Made by a program: the position numbers and the translations under genes
In this document: positions 16,719-29,157 of the stretch, in pieces
Position numbering within the stretch: the first letter of the stretch is position 1
Layout: each line of letters starts with the position of its first letter
Notes under the pieces: generated by a model
The model's database searches: none
What the model saw: only the letters and a program-made list of their open reading frames with translations
Told to the model about the DNA's origin: nothing
DNA from: Streptomyces sp. B21-105
GTDB taxonomy: Bacteria; Actinomycetota; Actinomycetes; Streptomycetales; Streptomycetaceae
Assembly (NCBI RefSeq): GCF_036898465.1
Contig: NZ_JARUMJ010000001.1
Location: 2,976,001 to 3,040,000, forward strand
Length of the DNA stretch: 64,000 nucleotides
Direction of reading: 5' to 3'

Positions 16719-17429
16719 TCAGCCCTCCTTCGTCTGGTGGCGGTGGAAGCCCCACGGCAGGTGGTGGCCTGAGCTGGAGGGTTCCCGGGTCGCGGGCTGT
16801 GCCGCGCGGTCGTGGCCGGGGTCGCGGCGGGCCGGGCCGACCAGGTCGTCGAAGAGAGCGCGGGCCTCGACCATGGCGGCCCGCATGTCCTCGGTGCCGG
16901 GCGCGTGGCCGCCGTCCGTCCCCGGAGCGTCGGCCGAGCCCGCGTGACGCGTGCCGTCGCCGCCTGCCGAGAAGCGGGCGACGCGATGGACGCGGCGGTA
17001 GCCGTGGACGCGGTGCGCGTGGTGGACGGAGAGCGCGGCGAGCTGCTCCTCGTGCTGGCCGCCGTCCGGGAAGCCCCGGGCTCCGGCGACTTCCGCGATC
17101 AGCCGGTCCGCCTCGGCGACCGCTTCCCGGGGCGAGTCGACGAACCGCTCCTGGGCGGCCGTCCAACGAGCCTCGAAGCGCTCGCGTTCGGCGGCCTCCA
17201 GCGGGCGCTCGCGCAGGCCGCCGTGCCGCTCCACGAGAGCGTCGAGCTCTCGCTCCGCGGCCTTGACGTCTCCGTCGTGCCGGGCGACCGCCCGGTCGTA
17301 CTCGGGCCCGAAGCGGTGCTTCAGGCTGCGTCCGCCGTGCGAGCCGCGGGCCCGCACGGCCAGGACGGCCGCGACGGCGACTACGGCCGCCACGACCACG
17401 ATCAGAGCGATGATCACTCCTGTGGACAT
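16719..17429 (-). CDS. Membrane-anchored conserved protein (paralogue of downstream gene)
   Basis: A 236-residue protein starting MSTGVIIALIVVVAAVVAVA, an N-terminal single membrane helix followed by a basic stretch. A helical domain follows: LKHRFGPEYDRAVARHDGDV, then AERELDALVERH, RFEARWTAAQERFVDSPREA and VAEADRLIAEVAGARGFP. This pattern (a short anchor, then GPEYDR... and PREAVAEAD) is seen in conserved actinobacterial proteins of unknown role. The tail is charged and ends HHLPWGFHRHQTKEG. The downstream gene starts five bases after its stop, so the pair is almost certainly one operon. Confidence 0.8.
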   Translation of the reverse strand: MSTGVIIALIVVVAAVVAVAAVLAVRARGSHGGRSLKHRFGPEYDRAVARHDGDVKAAERELDALVERHGGLRERPLEAAERERFEARWTAAQERFVDSPREAVAEADRLIAEVAGARGFPDGGQHEEQLAALSVHHAHRVHGYRRVHRVARFSAGGDGTRHAGSADAPGTDGGHAPGTEDMRAAMVEARALFDDLVGPARRDPGHDRAAQPATREPSSSGHHLPWGFHRHQTKEG

Positions 17430-17651
17430 GCCTTGCCTTCCGGTGTGTCGGCCCCACGGGCCGGTTCCTGACTCGGGTTGCCCGGACGGCCCCTCCCAAA
17501 CGGCCTCCCACACCGAGCGGACCTCGGAACGGGCCCCGGCACGGGCCCGGGCGCCGGCACGGGCGCGGGCGCCGGCGCGGGCGCGGGCGCCGGCGCCGGC
17601 ACGGGCAAATTCGCTTGCGGGGCAGCGGTGCCGCCTTCCGACAATGTCCGC

Positions 17652-21637
<3,986 letters not shown>

Positions 21638-21772
21638 CCGCCACTCGAAGTGGGAGCACGCCACCGAAGCACGGAAGCGGAGCACGAAAGCCGAGTACGA
21701 GAGCGGAGCCGGAAGCACGGCAGGGCCTGCGCGCAGAACAAGCCCGACACGCAGGGCAGGCCGGACGACAGC

Positions 21773-22468
21773 TCAGCCGACCCGGATCCGCACCTCCGCC
21801 ACCCCCGGCTCCCCCGCCTCTCCCGTGCCCCTTGCGCGCCCCGCGCCCCCCACAACCTCCACCCGCACTTCGCAAAGATCCCGCACGACCGCGTCCGGCC
21901 CGTGTGCCGCCGCTCGCGGCCCCACGCCGACGACCCGCATCCCGGCCGCCCGCCCCGCCGCGATGCCCGCCCCGGAGTCCTCGAAGACGACGCACCGCGC
22001 CGGGTCGACCCCCAGCTCCGCCGCAGCCTTCAAAAAGCCCTCGGGGTCCGGCTTGCTCGCACCCACCGACTCCGCGGTCACCCGCACCTCGGGGAGTTCC
22101 AGCCCCGCCGCGGCCATCCGGGCCGTCGACAGCGGGACGTCCGCCGACGTGACCAGCGCGTGCGGGACGCCGCGCAGGGAGGCGAGGAACTCCGGCGCGC
22201 CGGGCACCGGGACGACGCCGTCCAGGTCGGCGGTCTCCGCCGCCAGCATCCGCGCGTTGTCCTCGAGGTTCAGCCGCATGGGCCGCCCGGGCAGCAGCAC
22301 GGCCATCGAGGCATGCCCCTGCCTGCCGTGGGCGACCTCCATGACCTCGTCGCCGTCGAGTCCGTGTGCGTCGGCCCAGCGCCGCCAGATCCGCTCCACG
22401 ACGGCGTCCGAGTTCACGAGGGTGCCGTCCATGTCGAGCAGGAGGGCGCGGGCGGTGAGGACCGGCAT
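21773..22468 (-). CDS. HAD-superfamily hydrolase (sugar-phosphatase-like)
   Basis: A 231-residue protein starting MPVLTARALL, with GGAG seven bases before the ATG at 22468. HAD motif I is LLLDMDGTLVNSD, motif II is HALVTSADVP, the motif III lysine is in VGASKPDPEGF, and motif IV is VVFEDSGAGIAAGRAAGM. The helical cap lies between motifs I and II, as in the beta-phosphoglucomutase/DOG phosphatase subfamily, so it probably dephosphorylates a small sugar phosphate. The last ~25 residues are a Gly/Ala/Glu-rich extension. It lies downstream of the GDT1 gene on the same strand (144-bp gap). Confidence 0.88.
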   Translation of the reverse strand: MPVLTARALLLDMDGTLVNSDAVVERIWRRWADAHGLDGDEVMEVAHGRQGHASMAVLLPGRPMRLNLEDNARMLAAETADLDGVVPVPGAPEFLASLRGVPHALVTSADVPLSTARMAAAGLELPEVRVTAESVGASKPDPEGFLKAAAELGVDPARCVVFEDSGAGIAAGRAAGMRVVGVGPRAAAHGPDAVVRDLCEVRVEVVGGAGRARGTGEAGEPGVAEVRIRVG

Positions 22469-22612
22469 CAGCAGCTCCAGATACGTAAGGACAAGGCGGC
22501 CCCGCCCGCCGGTCAGGGGAAAACGAGCGGGAGCCACTTTGTTCCCCCACGGTACAAAACAATCGCCCCCGGGCGCCACCCCATCCGGGGAGCCCCTTGC
22601 CCCCACCCCGCC

Positions 22613-23194
22613 TCAGCCGGCGATCGCCTCCCAGAGGCTCCAGACGCCCAGCAGCAGCATCAGCAGGGCCGCGATCCGGGTGATCAGCGTCAGCGGCACC
22701 CGCTTCATCAGGGCCTTTCCGCCGACGATGCCGATGCCGGCCACCGCCCACAGCGCCAGCACCGCGCCCAGGCCCACGGAGAGCGGGTCGTCGTAACGAG
22801 CGGCCAGGTTGGCCGTCATGATCTGGGTGAGGTCGCCGAACTCGGCGACGAGGATCAGCATGAAGCCCGCCCCGGCGACCTTCCAGAAGGACTGGTCCTG
22901 CGGCCGCCGGACCTCCTCGTCGTCCTCGTCCTTCTTCAGCAGCAGCACGGCCGCGCCGCCGAGGAAGAGGACGCCGGTCAGCGCGTGCACGATCTGCTGC
23001 GGCAGCAGGGTGAGCACGCTGCCCGCCGCGACGGCCAGCGTGACGTGCAGGGCGAAGGCGGCGGCGATGCCGGCGAAGACGTACGAGGCGCGGTAGCGGG
23101 TGCCGAGAACGAGTCCGGCCAGCGCGGTCTTGTCCGGCAGCTCGGCCAGGAAGACGACGCCGAAGACGAGCGCCGTCACGGTGATGCTGATCAA
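22613..23194 (-). CDS. TMEM165/GDT1 family cation (Mn2+/Ca2+) transporter
   Basis: A 193-residue membrane protein, preferred start TTG at 23194 with GAGGAA five bases upstream, giving LISITVTALVFGVVFLAELP. The family is defined by two copies of E-x-G-D-K/R-T; here they are AELPDKTALAG in helix 1 and AEFGDLTQIMTA after the central loop, so the second copy has Leu for the basic residue. Six to seven helices and an acidic cytoplasmic loop (KKDEDDEEVRR) are visible. Relatives export Mn2+, which agrees with the yybP-ykoY riboswitch in its leader. Longer in-frame starts exist but would run into the riboswitch leader. Confidence 0.9.
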   Translation of the reverse strand: MISITVTALVFGVVFLAELPDKTALAGLVLGTRYRASYVFAGIAAAFALHVTLAVAAGSVLTLLPQQIVHALTGVLFLGGAAVLLLKKDEDDEEVRRPQDQSFWKVAGAGFMLILVAEFGDLTQIMTANLAARYDDPLSVGLGAVLALWAVAGIGIVGGKALMKRVPLTLITRIAALLMLLLGVWSLWEAIAG

Positions 23195-23285
23195 GGTTCC
23201 TCTATCGGTCGGAGGCCGCCCCGCCGAGAGTGCTGCAGTCCTTGCGAAGATCCTCACGAAGACGCCTCGGCACGGCAGCACACGT

Positions 23286-23309
23286 CATCCGTGCCGTGCG
23301 GCACGGATG
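23286..23309 (-). terminator. Perfect 11-bp stem-loop in the riboswitch leader
   Basis: CATCCGTGCCG (23286-23296) and CGGCACGGATG (23299-23309) pair perfectly around a 2-nt turn (or as 10 bp with a 4-nt loop). It lies 14 bases after the aptamer and about 90 bases before the GDT1 start. It may be the expression platform or a rho-independent-type terminator; there is no U-tract. Confidence 0.6.
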
Positions 23310-23323
23310 TGCACTGCTTGCCG

Positions 23324-23424
23324 AAGGTCTCGCTGGCGGGCCCGTCAACACGGACTCGCCTCCGGGCGCCGGCTCAGACGAGCTGAGCAGTATGTCGACG
23401 GTCCGGCGAAGAGCTACTCCCCTT
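23324..23424 (-). ncRNA. yybP-ykoY (manganese) riboswitch aptamer
   Basis: On the minus strand the leader contains AAGGGGAGTAGC (23424-23413), then a GTCGACATACTG segment, a variable stem, GTTGACGGG, and finally AGCGAGACCTT (23334-23324). These are the defining conserved blocks of the yybP-ykoY class, in the right order and spacing. The class is known to bind Mn2+ and to switch on Mn2+ exporters. The gene it controls here is the GDT1 transporter at 22613-23194, a very common pairing. Confidence 0.88.
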
Positions 23425-23580
23425 CTGCGCCGTCCAGTGTACGAGATCGTTCCGTCGCAACCCTTGTCGTGTCATGCACTCGTCACTAGCTTCTCACCGG
23501 GCGCACATCTCCCCGCAACACGGCAGCACGAGCATTTCCACGCCCGTGCTGCAACACCCCGCCTCCCCAACGGAGTTCAC

Positions 23581-24225
23581 ATGTCGAAGTTCTACGCGCG
23601 TGGACGGCTGAGCGCAACAGCCGTTCTCACCGCCCTCATAGCCTCGGTCGGGCTGTTCCAGTCCCCGACCGCCTCCGCCGCCCTGCCCACCCCGGTCTCC
23701 GCCGCCACCGCCCGCACCTATCTCGCCTCGCTCACCGTGAAGGCCGAGAGCCGCACCGGCTACGACCGCGACCTGTTCCCCACCTGGATCACCATCAGCG
23801 GCGCCTGCAACACCCGCGAGTACATCCTCAAGCGGGACGGCACGAACGTCGTCACCAACTCCGCCTGCACCGCCACCAGCGGCAGCTGGTACTCCCCGTA
23901 CGACGGCGCCACCTGGACCGCCGCCTCCGACCTCGACATCGACCACCTGGTCCCGCTCGCCGAGGCCTGGGACTCGGGGGCGAGCGCCTGGACCACCGCC
24001 AAGCGCCAGGGCTTCGCCAACGACGTCACGCGCCCGCAGCTGATCGCCGTCACGGACAACGTGAACCAGTCCAAGAGCGACCAGGACCCGGCCGAGTGGA
24101 TGCCGTCGCGCACCGCGTACCGCTGCACCTACGTGCGCGCCTGGGTCCAGGTGAAGTACTACTACGACCTCTCGGTGGACTCGGCCGAGAAGAGCGCGCT
24201 GACGGGCTACCTCGCCGGCTGCTGA
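23581..24225 (+). CDS. Secreted HNH-family (DUF1524/GmrSD-like) endonuclease
   Basis: A 214-residue protein with a clear signal peptide (RLSATAVLTALIASVGLFQS, cleavage near TASA-ALP). The nuclease motif is LDIDHLVPLAEAWDSGA, with the catalytic D-H pair, followed by NVNQSKSDQDPAEWMP, which is the Asn/Asp part of the HNH metal site. Cysteines at ISGACNTREY, NSACTATS, YRCTY and the C-terminal GC could form disulfides in the secreted enzyme. It probably degrades extracellular DNA for nutrition or defence. The ATG is preceded by ACGGAG. Confidence 0.9.
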   Translation: MSKFYARGRLSATAVLTALIASVGLFQSPTASAALPTPVSAATARTYLASLTVKAESRTGYDRDLFPTWITISGACNTREYILKRDGTNVVTNSACTATSGSWYSPYDGATWTAASDLDIDHLVPLAEAWDSGASAWTTAKRQGFANDVTRPQLIAVTDNVNQSKSDQDPAEWMPSRTAYRCTYVRAWVQVKYYYDLSVDSAEKSALTGYLAGC

Positions 24226-24285
24226 CCCCACTGCTGGCCCCACCGCTGGCCCCACCGCCGGCCCCACCGCTGGCCCCACCGCTGG
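24226..24285. repeat. Five 12-bp tandem repeats right after the HNH nuclease stop
   Basis: Units of CCCCACCGCTGG begin at 24226, 24238, 24250, 24262 and 24274; units 2, 4 and 5 are identical and the others have one change. The repeat begins at the base after the TGA stop and ends about 120 bp before the phosphatase gene. Confidence 0.92.
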
Positions 24286-24406
24286 CCGACTGCTGACCGA
24301 CTGCCGACCCGTCCGCGGCCGACCGGCACTGCCCCGGCACGCCCACGGCACTCCCCGGGACCCTCGTCGTTCCGTACCGTACGGTGCGACGGAGGAGGGC
24401 GATCAC

Positions 24407-26107
24407 GTGGCCGGACTGCGACTGGGACCACTGCTGAGATACGCCGACGGCTCGTCCGCGACCGTATGGGTCGAGGCGAGCCGTCCGTGCGCCGCCGAGG
24501 TGCGCTGCGCCGACGGTGCGGGCGGCGCCGCCCGCACCTTCCAGGTGGCGGGCCACCACTACGCGCTGGTCGAGGTGACCGGCCTGACGGCGGGCACCGC
24601 GACGGCCTACGAGGTCTTCCTCGACGGGTCACCCGTGTGGCCGCCGCCCGACTCCCCCTTCCCGCCCTCCGAGATCCACTCCGCCGCCGCAGCAGCAGCC
24701 GCTGCCGCGACCGCCGCCGCCGAACGCGACGGGAACGGGGACAGGGGCGGCGGCGACGCCGTCCGGGTGGCGTTCGGCTCCTGCCGCTGGGCGGCGCCCC
24801 CGGCCGGCGGGAACGACCCGGTCGGCCCCGACGCCCTGGACGGCCTGGCGAGGCGCCTCGCCGCCGACCCGACCGCCGAACGCCCGGACGTCCTGCTGCT
24901 GTTGGGCGACCAGGTGTACGCCGACGAGGTCTCCGACGCGACCCGGAAGCGGATCGACGCCCGCCGCGGCCTGACCGATCCGCCGGGCGCCGAGGTCGCG
25001 GACTACGAGGAGTACACCTGGCTCTACTACGAGTCCTGGCGCGACCCCGCGGTGCGCTGGCTGCTGTCCACCGTGCCGACGTGCATGGTGTTCGACGACC
25101 ATGACGTGATCGACGACTGGAACACCTCCGCGGCCTGGGTGACCGACATGCGGGCCACCGCCTGGTGGCACGAGCGGGTGCTGAGCGGACTGATGTCGTA
25201 CTGGGTGCACCAGCACCTCGGGAACCTGTCCCCCGCCGAGCTGGCCGCCGACCCGCTCTACGCCGCCGTACGCGACGCACCCGACGGCACCGACGTGCTG
25301 CGCGCCTTCGCCGACCGGGCGGACACCGACCCGGCGTCCGTGCGGTGGAGCTACCGGCGCGACTTCGGGCGGGTACGGCTGCTGATCGTCGACAGCAGGG
25401 CGGCAAGGGTCCTCGACGAGAGCCGGCGCGCGATGCTCGACGAGGGCGAGCGGGCCTGGCTGCGCGCCCAGGTCCTCGACCGTCCCGGCTCCTACGACCA
25501 CCTCCTCGTCGGCTCCTCGCTGCCCTGGCTGCTGCCGCATCTGGTGCACGACGCCGAGGAATGGGACGCCGCCCTGTGCCGGGGGGAGCGCGGCGCACGC
25601 TGGGCCCGCTTCGGGGAGAGACTGCGGCGCGGAGCGGATCTGGAGCACTGGGCGGCCTTCCCGGAGTCCTTCGCCGAGTTGGCGGAGCTGATCGCCGACA
25701 CGGGAGCCGGGGCGGGAGCCGGAGCGGAGGCGCCGGCCACCGTGCTGGTGCTCTCCGGGGACGTGCACCACGCCTACGTGGCCGAGGCGCGCTGGCGCGA
25801 GTCGCCCGGACCGGACGCCCGGGTGCTGCAGCTCACCTGCTCTCCCGTCCACAACTCCGTTCCCCTGTCGATCCGGGTGGGCTTCCGCTTCGGCTGGAGT
25901 GCCGTGGCCCGCGCGCTCGGCCGGCGCCTGCGCCGGCACGGTCACTGCCCGCAGCCTCCGGTGACCTGGCGCAAGAAGGGCGGGCCATGGTTCGGCAACC
26001 AGCTCATGTCGCTGACCCTGCACGGCCGTTCCGCCCGGTTGCGACTGGAGCAGGCGCAGAAGGACGGGGCGCTCGGCACGGTGGCCGAATCCGACCTCAC
26101 CTCCTGA
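24407..26107 (+). CDS. PhoD-like alkaline phosphatase / phosphodiesterase family protein
   Basis: A 566-residue protein from a GTG with GGAGGAGGG upstream. A fibronectin-like N-terminal domain (GPLLRYADGSSATVWVEASR) is followed by an Ala-rich linker and a metallophosphatase core: FGSCRW, LLLLGDQVYADEV, CMVFDDHDVIDDWN, and VLSGDVHHAYVAEARW near the C-terminus. These are the PhoD metal-binding blocks (D, N/D, H-H). No signal peptide is seen, so unlike classical PhoD it is predicted to be cytoplasmic. Substrate unknown, probably a phosphodiester. The GTG lies 21 bp after a palindrome ACCGTACGGT (24376-24385). Confidence 0.85.
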   Translation: MAGLRLGPLLRYADGSSATVWVEASRPCAAEVRCADGAGGAARTFQVAGHHYALVEVTGLTAGTATAYEVFLDGSPVWPPPDSPFPPSEIHSAAAAAAAAATAAAERDGNGDRGGGDAVRVAFGSCRWAAPPAGGNDPVGPDALDGLARRLAADPTAERPDVLLLLGDQVYADEVSDATRKRIDARRGLTDPPGAEVADYEEYTWLYYESWRDPAVRWLLSTVPTCMVFDDHDVIDDWNTSAAWVTDMRATAWWHERVLSGLMSYWVHQHLGNLSPAELAADPLYAAVRDAPDGTDVLRAFADRADTDPASVRWSYRRDFGRVRLLIVDSRAARVLDESRRAMLDEGERAWLRAQVLDRPGSYDHLLVGSSLPWLLPHLVHDAEEWDAALCRGERGARWARFGERLRRGADLEHWAAFPESFAELAELIADTGAGAGAGAEAPATVLVLSGDVHHAYVAEARWRESPGPDARVLQLTCSPVHNSVPLSIRVGFRFGWSAVARALGRRLRRHGHCPQPPVTWRKKGGPWFGNQLMSLTLHGRSARLRLEQAQKDGALGTVAESDLTS

Positions 26108-26220
26108 TGCGGCTGCCTGTCATCTGATTGCACGTCAAAAAGGGCTATAGCCAGGGGAATTGATGCAGGGGTTGGCTGTGAGCGCTCTGTGAAGGATGGC
26201 CAAAAGTTGAACTAGCAAGC

Positions 26221-26239
26221 ATTGTTTAGGCAGACCTAA
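26221..26239. promoter_or_regulatory. Candidate DmdR/IdeR iron box before the DoxX gene
   Basis: The 19 bases ATTGTTTAGGCAGACCTAA match the iron-regulator consensus (TTAGGTTAGGCTAACCTAA) at 14 of 19 positions, including the TTAGG/CCTAA arms. It overlaps a -10-like TAACAT (26237-26242) about 100 bp before the DoxX start, a position suited to repression by an Fe2+-bound DtxR-family protein. Confidence 0.4.
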
Positions 26240-26338
26240 CATTGACCGCTCGTCAGCACCGCCGTCCCCCGACGACGGGTCCGGCCCACTCCCCATGCGG
26301 GACCGGTCCCGCCCCACATCTAAGGAGCACCCCCCACC

Positions 26339-26788
26339 ATGTCCGCTCGTCTCGACGCCGCACAGCCGTATGCGGTGGGTCTCTACCGCATCGTCGTCGG
26401 CCTGCTCTTCACCTGTCACGGCGCGGCCTCGCTCTTCGGCGTCCTCGGCGCGGAGGCCGCCGGCCGCACCGTCGACGCCGGCGCCTGGCCCGGCTGGTAC
26501 GCGGCCGTGATCCAGCTCGTCTGCGGCAGCCTGGTGTTGATCGGCCTCGGCACCCGGCCCGCCGCCTTACTCGCCTCGGGCTCCATGGCGTACGCGTACT
26601 TCAAGGTGCACCAGCCCAACGCCCTGTGGCCGATGGAGAACGGCGGCGAGGCGTCGGCGATGTTCTGCTGGGCCTTCCTGCTGCTGGTGTTCACCGGTTC
26701 CGGCGCCCTGAGCCTGGACCGCCTGGTCGCGGGCCGTACGGCCACGAAGCGGGAGCCCGCGACGCGGCAGTCCACGGTCTCCGTCTGA
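26339..26788 (+). CDS. DoxX-family membrane protein
   Basis: A 149-residue protein with four membrane helices and the DoxX signatures: LYRIVVGLLFTCHGAASLFG in helix 1, GSLVLIGLGTRPAALLASG in helices 2-3 and YFKVHQPNALWPMENGGEAS in the conserved loop before the last helix. DoxX-type proteins are linked to quinol oxidation or to redox-stress complexes. The start has AGGAG ten bases upstream. A possible iron box lies in the promoter, which would tie expression to iron status. Confidence 0.88.
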   Translation: MSARLDAAQPYAVGLYRIVVGLLFTCHGAASLFGVLGAEAAGRTVDAGAWPGWYAAVIQLVCGSLVLIGLGTRPAALLASGSMAYAYFKVHQPNALWPMENGGEASAMFCWAFLLLVFTGSGALSLDRLVAGRTATKREPATRQSTVSV

Positions 26789-27025
26789 CACGTCCGACCT
26801 GTCTGTCGTCCGACCCGCCCCTCCCACGACCGCCCGGCCGCACGACCGCCGGGCGGTCGTGGGCGTCCCAGAGGGTGAACGTCGTGTGCCGAACACACGA
26901 GCCCCCCGTGAATCCCCTGTCACACCCCGGGCGTACGCTGTATGGCTGTCATTGGCCGCATCTGCCGCTCCCCCGCGACACAGCGGCACGGTCGGTCGTC
27001 ACGGGGGAGACACGGGGAGTTCGCG

Positions 27026-27637
27026 GTGTTCGACAGTGTGGGGGCGTTGCTCGGCAGCCCCTGGATCTACGCGGTGGTGGGCCTGTCGGTCCTTCTCGAC
27101 GTGTTCCTGCCGGTGTTGCCCAGCGGAGTGCTCGTCATCACGGCGGCCACGGCCGCCGCGGCGGGCTCGGGCGCGGCGACCGGACGGGTCCCGCACGACG
27201 TGCCGGACATCATGGTCCTGGTCCTCTCCGCGACGACCGCCTCGGTACTCGGCGACCTGGTGGCCTACCGGCTCGCCTGGCGCGGCGGCGAGCGCCTGGA
27301 CCGGGCGATCTCCCGGTCCCGCCGGCTGACCACCGCGCAGGAACGTCTCGGCGAGGCGCTGGCCCGGGGCGGCGGCGCGCTGGTCGTGCTGGCCCGCTTC
27401 GCCCCGGCAGGCCGCTCCGTCGTCTCGCTCATCGCGGGCGCCGCGCATCGCCGCCCGCGCGACTTCCTCCCCTGGTCCGCGCTGGCCGGCCTCTCCTGGG
27501 CGGGCTACAGCGCAGCCCTCGGCTACTTCGGCGCCCACTGGCTGGGGACGACGTGGCTGGCGACGGGTGTGTCGGTCCTCGCCCTGTTCGGCGCGGGCGC
27601 CGTCGCCGCCTTCGTCATGCGCCGCCAGCCGGCATAA
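27026..27637 (+). CDS. DedA/VTT-family membrane protein
   Basis: A 203-residue protein from GTG at 27026, with GGGGAG seven bases upstream; a longer in-frame start at 26942 would add 28 non-conserved, Arg-rich residues. Helices: YAVVGLSVLLDVFLPVLPSG, then a loop, LVLSATTASVLGDLVAYRLA, and the DedA core VLARFAPAGRSVVSLIAGAA followed by FLPWSALAGLSWAGYSAALG. The conserved R-F-x-P-x-G-R motif is present. DedA proteins are lipid scramblase-like and affect membrane potential and drug sensitivity. It stands alone, about 240 bp after the DoxX gene. Confidence 0.88.
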   Translation: MFDSVGALLGSPWIYAVVGLSVLLDVFLPVLPSGVLVITAATAAAAGSGAATGRVPHDVPDIMVLVLSATTASVLGDLVAYRLAWRGGERLDRAISRSRRLTTAQERLGEALARGGGALVVLARFAPAGRSVVSLIAGAAHRRPRDFLPWSALAGLSWAGYSAALGYFGAHWLGTTWLATGVSVLALFGAGAVAAFVMRRQPA

Positions 27638-27836
27638 CGCCCCCCGGGGCCGGGCACGCGCCCTGCGGCGCTACGAAGCCGACCGGGCGCACCGCGCCAC
27701 CGTCTCCGACACGCACCACGGGCCACCGAGACGCCCCGAACGAGCACAGGCCGTCCACGCAGCACAGGCCGCCCGCGGTACAAGCCGGCCACGACGGGCG
27801 ATGACGACGACGCCCGACGGCCGTGGTCGGCCCCGG

Positions 27837-28078
27837 TTACGACGCGTGCGTCGCGGCGGGGCGGCGGGACGCGCCGCGGACCTCAAGGCCGTCCAGGAGT
27901 TCCGCCGTGGCTGCGGCGACGGCCTCCACGGCCCGCTCGAACACCTCCCGGTTGTGCTCGGCGGGGCCCGGAAACCGGACACCTTGCGGACGTACTGCAG
28001 GGCGGCGGCGCGCACCTCGTCCTCGGTCGCCTCCTCGGGCAACGCGGGCGGACGCAACGTCTTGATACTCCGGCACAT
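27837..28078 (-). pseudogene. DUF2277 family gene with a frameshift
   Basis: From 28078 the frame reads MCRSIKTLRPPALPEEATED then EVRAAALQYVRKVSGF, the DUF2277 N-terminus. Near 27975, at a GGGCCCC run, the family sequence continues in another frame as GPAEHNREVFERAVEAVAAA then TAELLDGLEVRG, with a stop at 27837-27839. Both halves are present and well conserved, so this is one gene of ~80 codons broken by a single-base change. The run of G and C makes a sequencing or assembly error a real possibility. Confidence 0.75.
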
Positions 28079-28176
28079 GCTCACAGTCTGCCCCCGCCCG
28101 CCCCTCCTGTGCCACGATCATCTTTCTGGCGGCCACCGCACTCGCAGGGCCGACCGACGAGAGGAACCACGGCACC

Positions 28177-29157
28177 ATGCCGCACGACATACGCACAGTC
28201 GCCGTCCTCGGCCCCGGCGGGGTGGGCGGGCTGCTCGCCGCCCTGCTGTCCCGCGCCGGGCTCCGGGTGACCTGTCTGGCCGGCGAGGACACCGCGACCG
28301 TTCTGCGCACGGAGGGCATCCGCGTCCGCAGCGACACGTTCGGCGACTTCACCGCCTCCGTCGACGCGGACACCGAACTGCGGGCACCGGTCGACGCGGT
28401 CCTGATCGCCGTCAAGCACACGGCGCTCGACGCGGCTCTGGCCCGCGTGCCCGCCCCGGTGCTCGGCGACGGCACCCTGCTCGTGCCGTTGCTGAACGGC
28501 GTCGAGCACCCGGCCGTCCTGCGCGCGCACCACCGCCCCGACGGGGTCGCCCCCGCCGTCATCCGCGTCGAGTCCACCCGCGTCGCCCCGGGGGTGATCG
28601 AGCACGGGAGTTCGTTCGCGGAGATCGACCTGACCGGCGACGCGGTGCCGGGCCCGCGCCTCGACGCGCTCGCGCGGACGCTGACGGCGGCCGGCCCGAC
28701 GGTCCGCGTCCTGCCGGACGAGACGGCCGTCCTGTGGGCGAAGATGTCGTTCCTCGCGCCCTTCGCGCTGCTCACCACCCGCCATGGGCTGCCCCTGGGG
28801 GAGGTCCGCACCCGGCATCGCGAGGAGCTGGCCGCGCTGGTCGAGGAAACCGCCGCCGTCAGCACCGCCTGCGGCGCACCCGTCGACCCGGCCGCGGCCC
28901 TCGCACGCTACGACGTCTTCGCCCCCGGCATGAAGTCGTCCATGCAGCGTGACGCCGAGGCCGGCCGTCCCCTCGAACTCGACGCGATCGGCGGGGCGTT
29001 GCTGCGCGCGGCCGAACGGCACGGGGTGGATGCGCCGGTGACGGCGCGTCTGGTGAGGGAGTTGACGGACGCCCACGGGACGGCCGCGGCCCGACCCGGC
29101 GTCATCCGACCCGGCGTCACCCGACCCCACGTCACCCGACCCGGCGCTCCTCGGTAG
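28177..29157 (+). CDS. 2-Dehydropantoate 2-reductase family protein (ApbA/PanE)
   Basis: A 326-residue NADPH-dependent ketopantoate reductase. The Rossmann motif is VAVLGPGGVGGLLAALLSRA (residues 8-27). VLIAVKHTALDAAL carries the conserved Lys, LLNGVEHPAVL is the family block around Asn, and the C-terminal domain has the catalytic Lys in LWAKMSFLAPFALLTT and the SSMQRDAEAGRPLELDAI block. It would supply pantoate for coenzyme A, or act on a related 2-oxo acid, as several paralogues usually exist. The last ~20 residues are a GVxRP-type repeat tail. The 3' end overlaps the convergent GNAT gene by 26 bp. Confidence 0.87.
   Translation: MPHDIRTVAVLGPGGVGGLLAALLSRAGLRVTCLAGEDTATVLRTEGIRVRSDTFGDFTASVDADTELRAPVDAVLIAVKHTALDAALARVPAPVLGDGTLLVPLLNGVEHPAVLRAHHRPDGVAPAVIRVESTRVAPGVIEHGSSFAEIDLTGDAVPGPRLDALARTLTAAGPTVRVLPDETAVLWAKMSFLAPFALLTTRHGLPLGEVRTRHREELAALVEETAAVSTACGAPVDPAAALARYDVFAPGMKSSMQRDAEAGRPLELDAIGGALLRAAERHGVDAPVTARLVRELTDAHGTAAARPGVIRPGVTRPHVTRPGAPR

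Noticed and set aside
24238..24380. Extension of the 24207-25598 minus-strand frame as a gene
   Set aside because: It is Arg/Pro-rich antisense of the PhoD-like gene and of the 12-bp repeats; no signal or domain.
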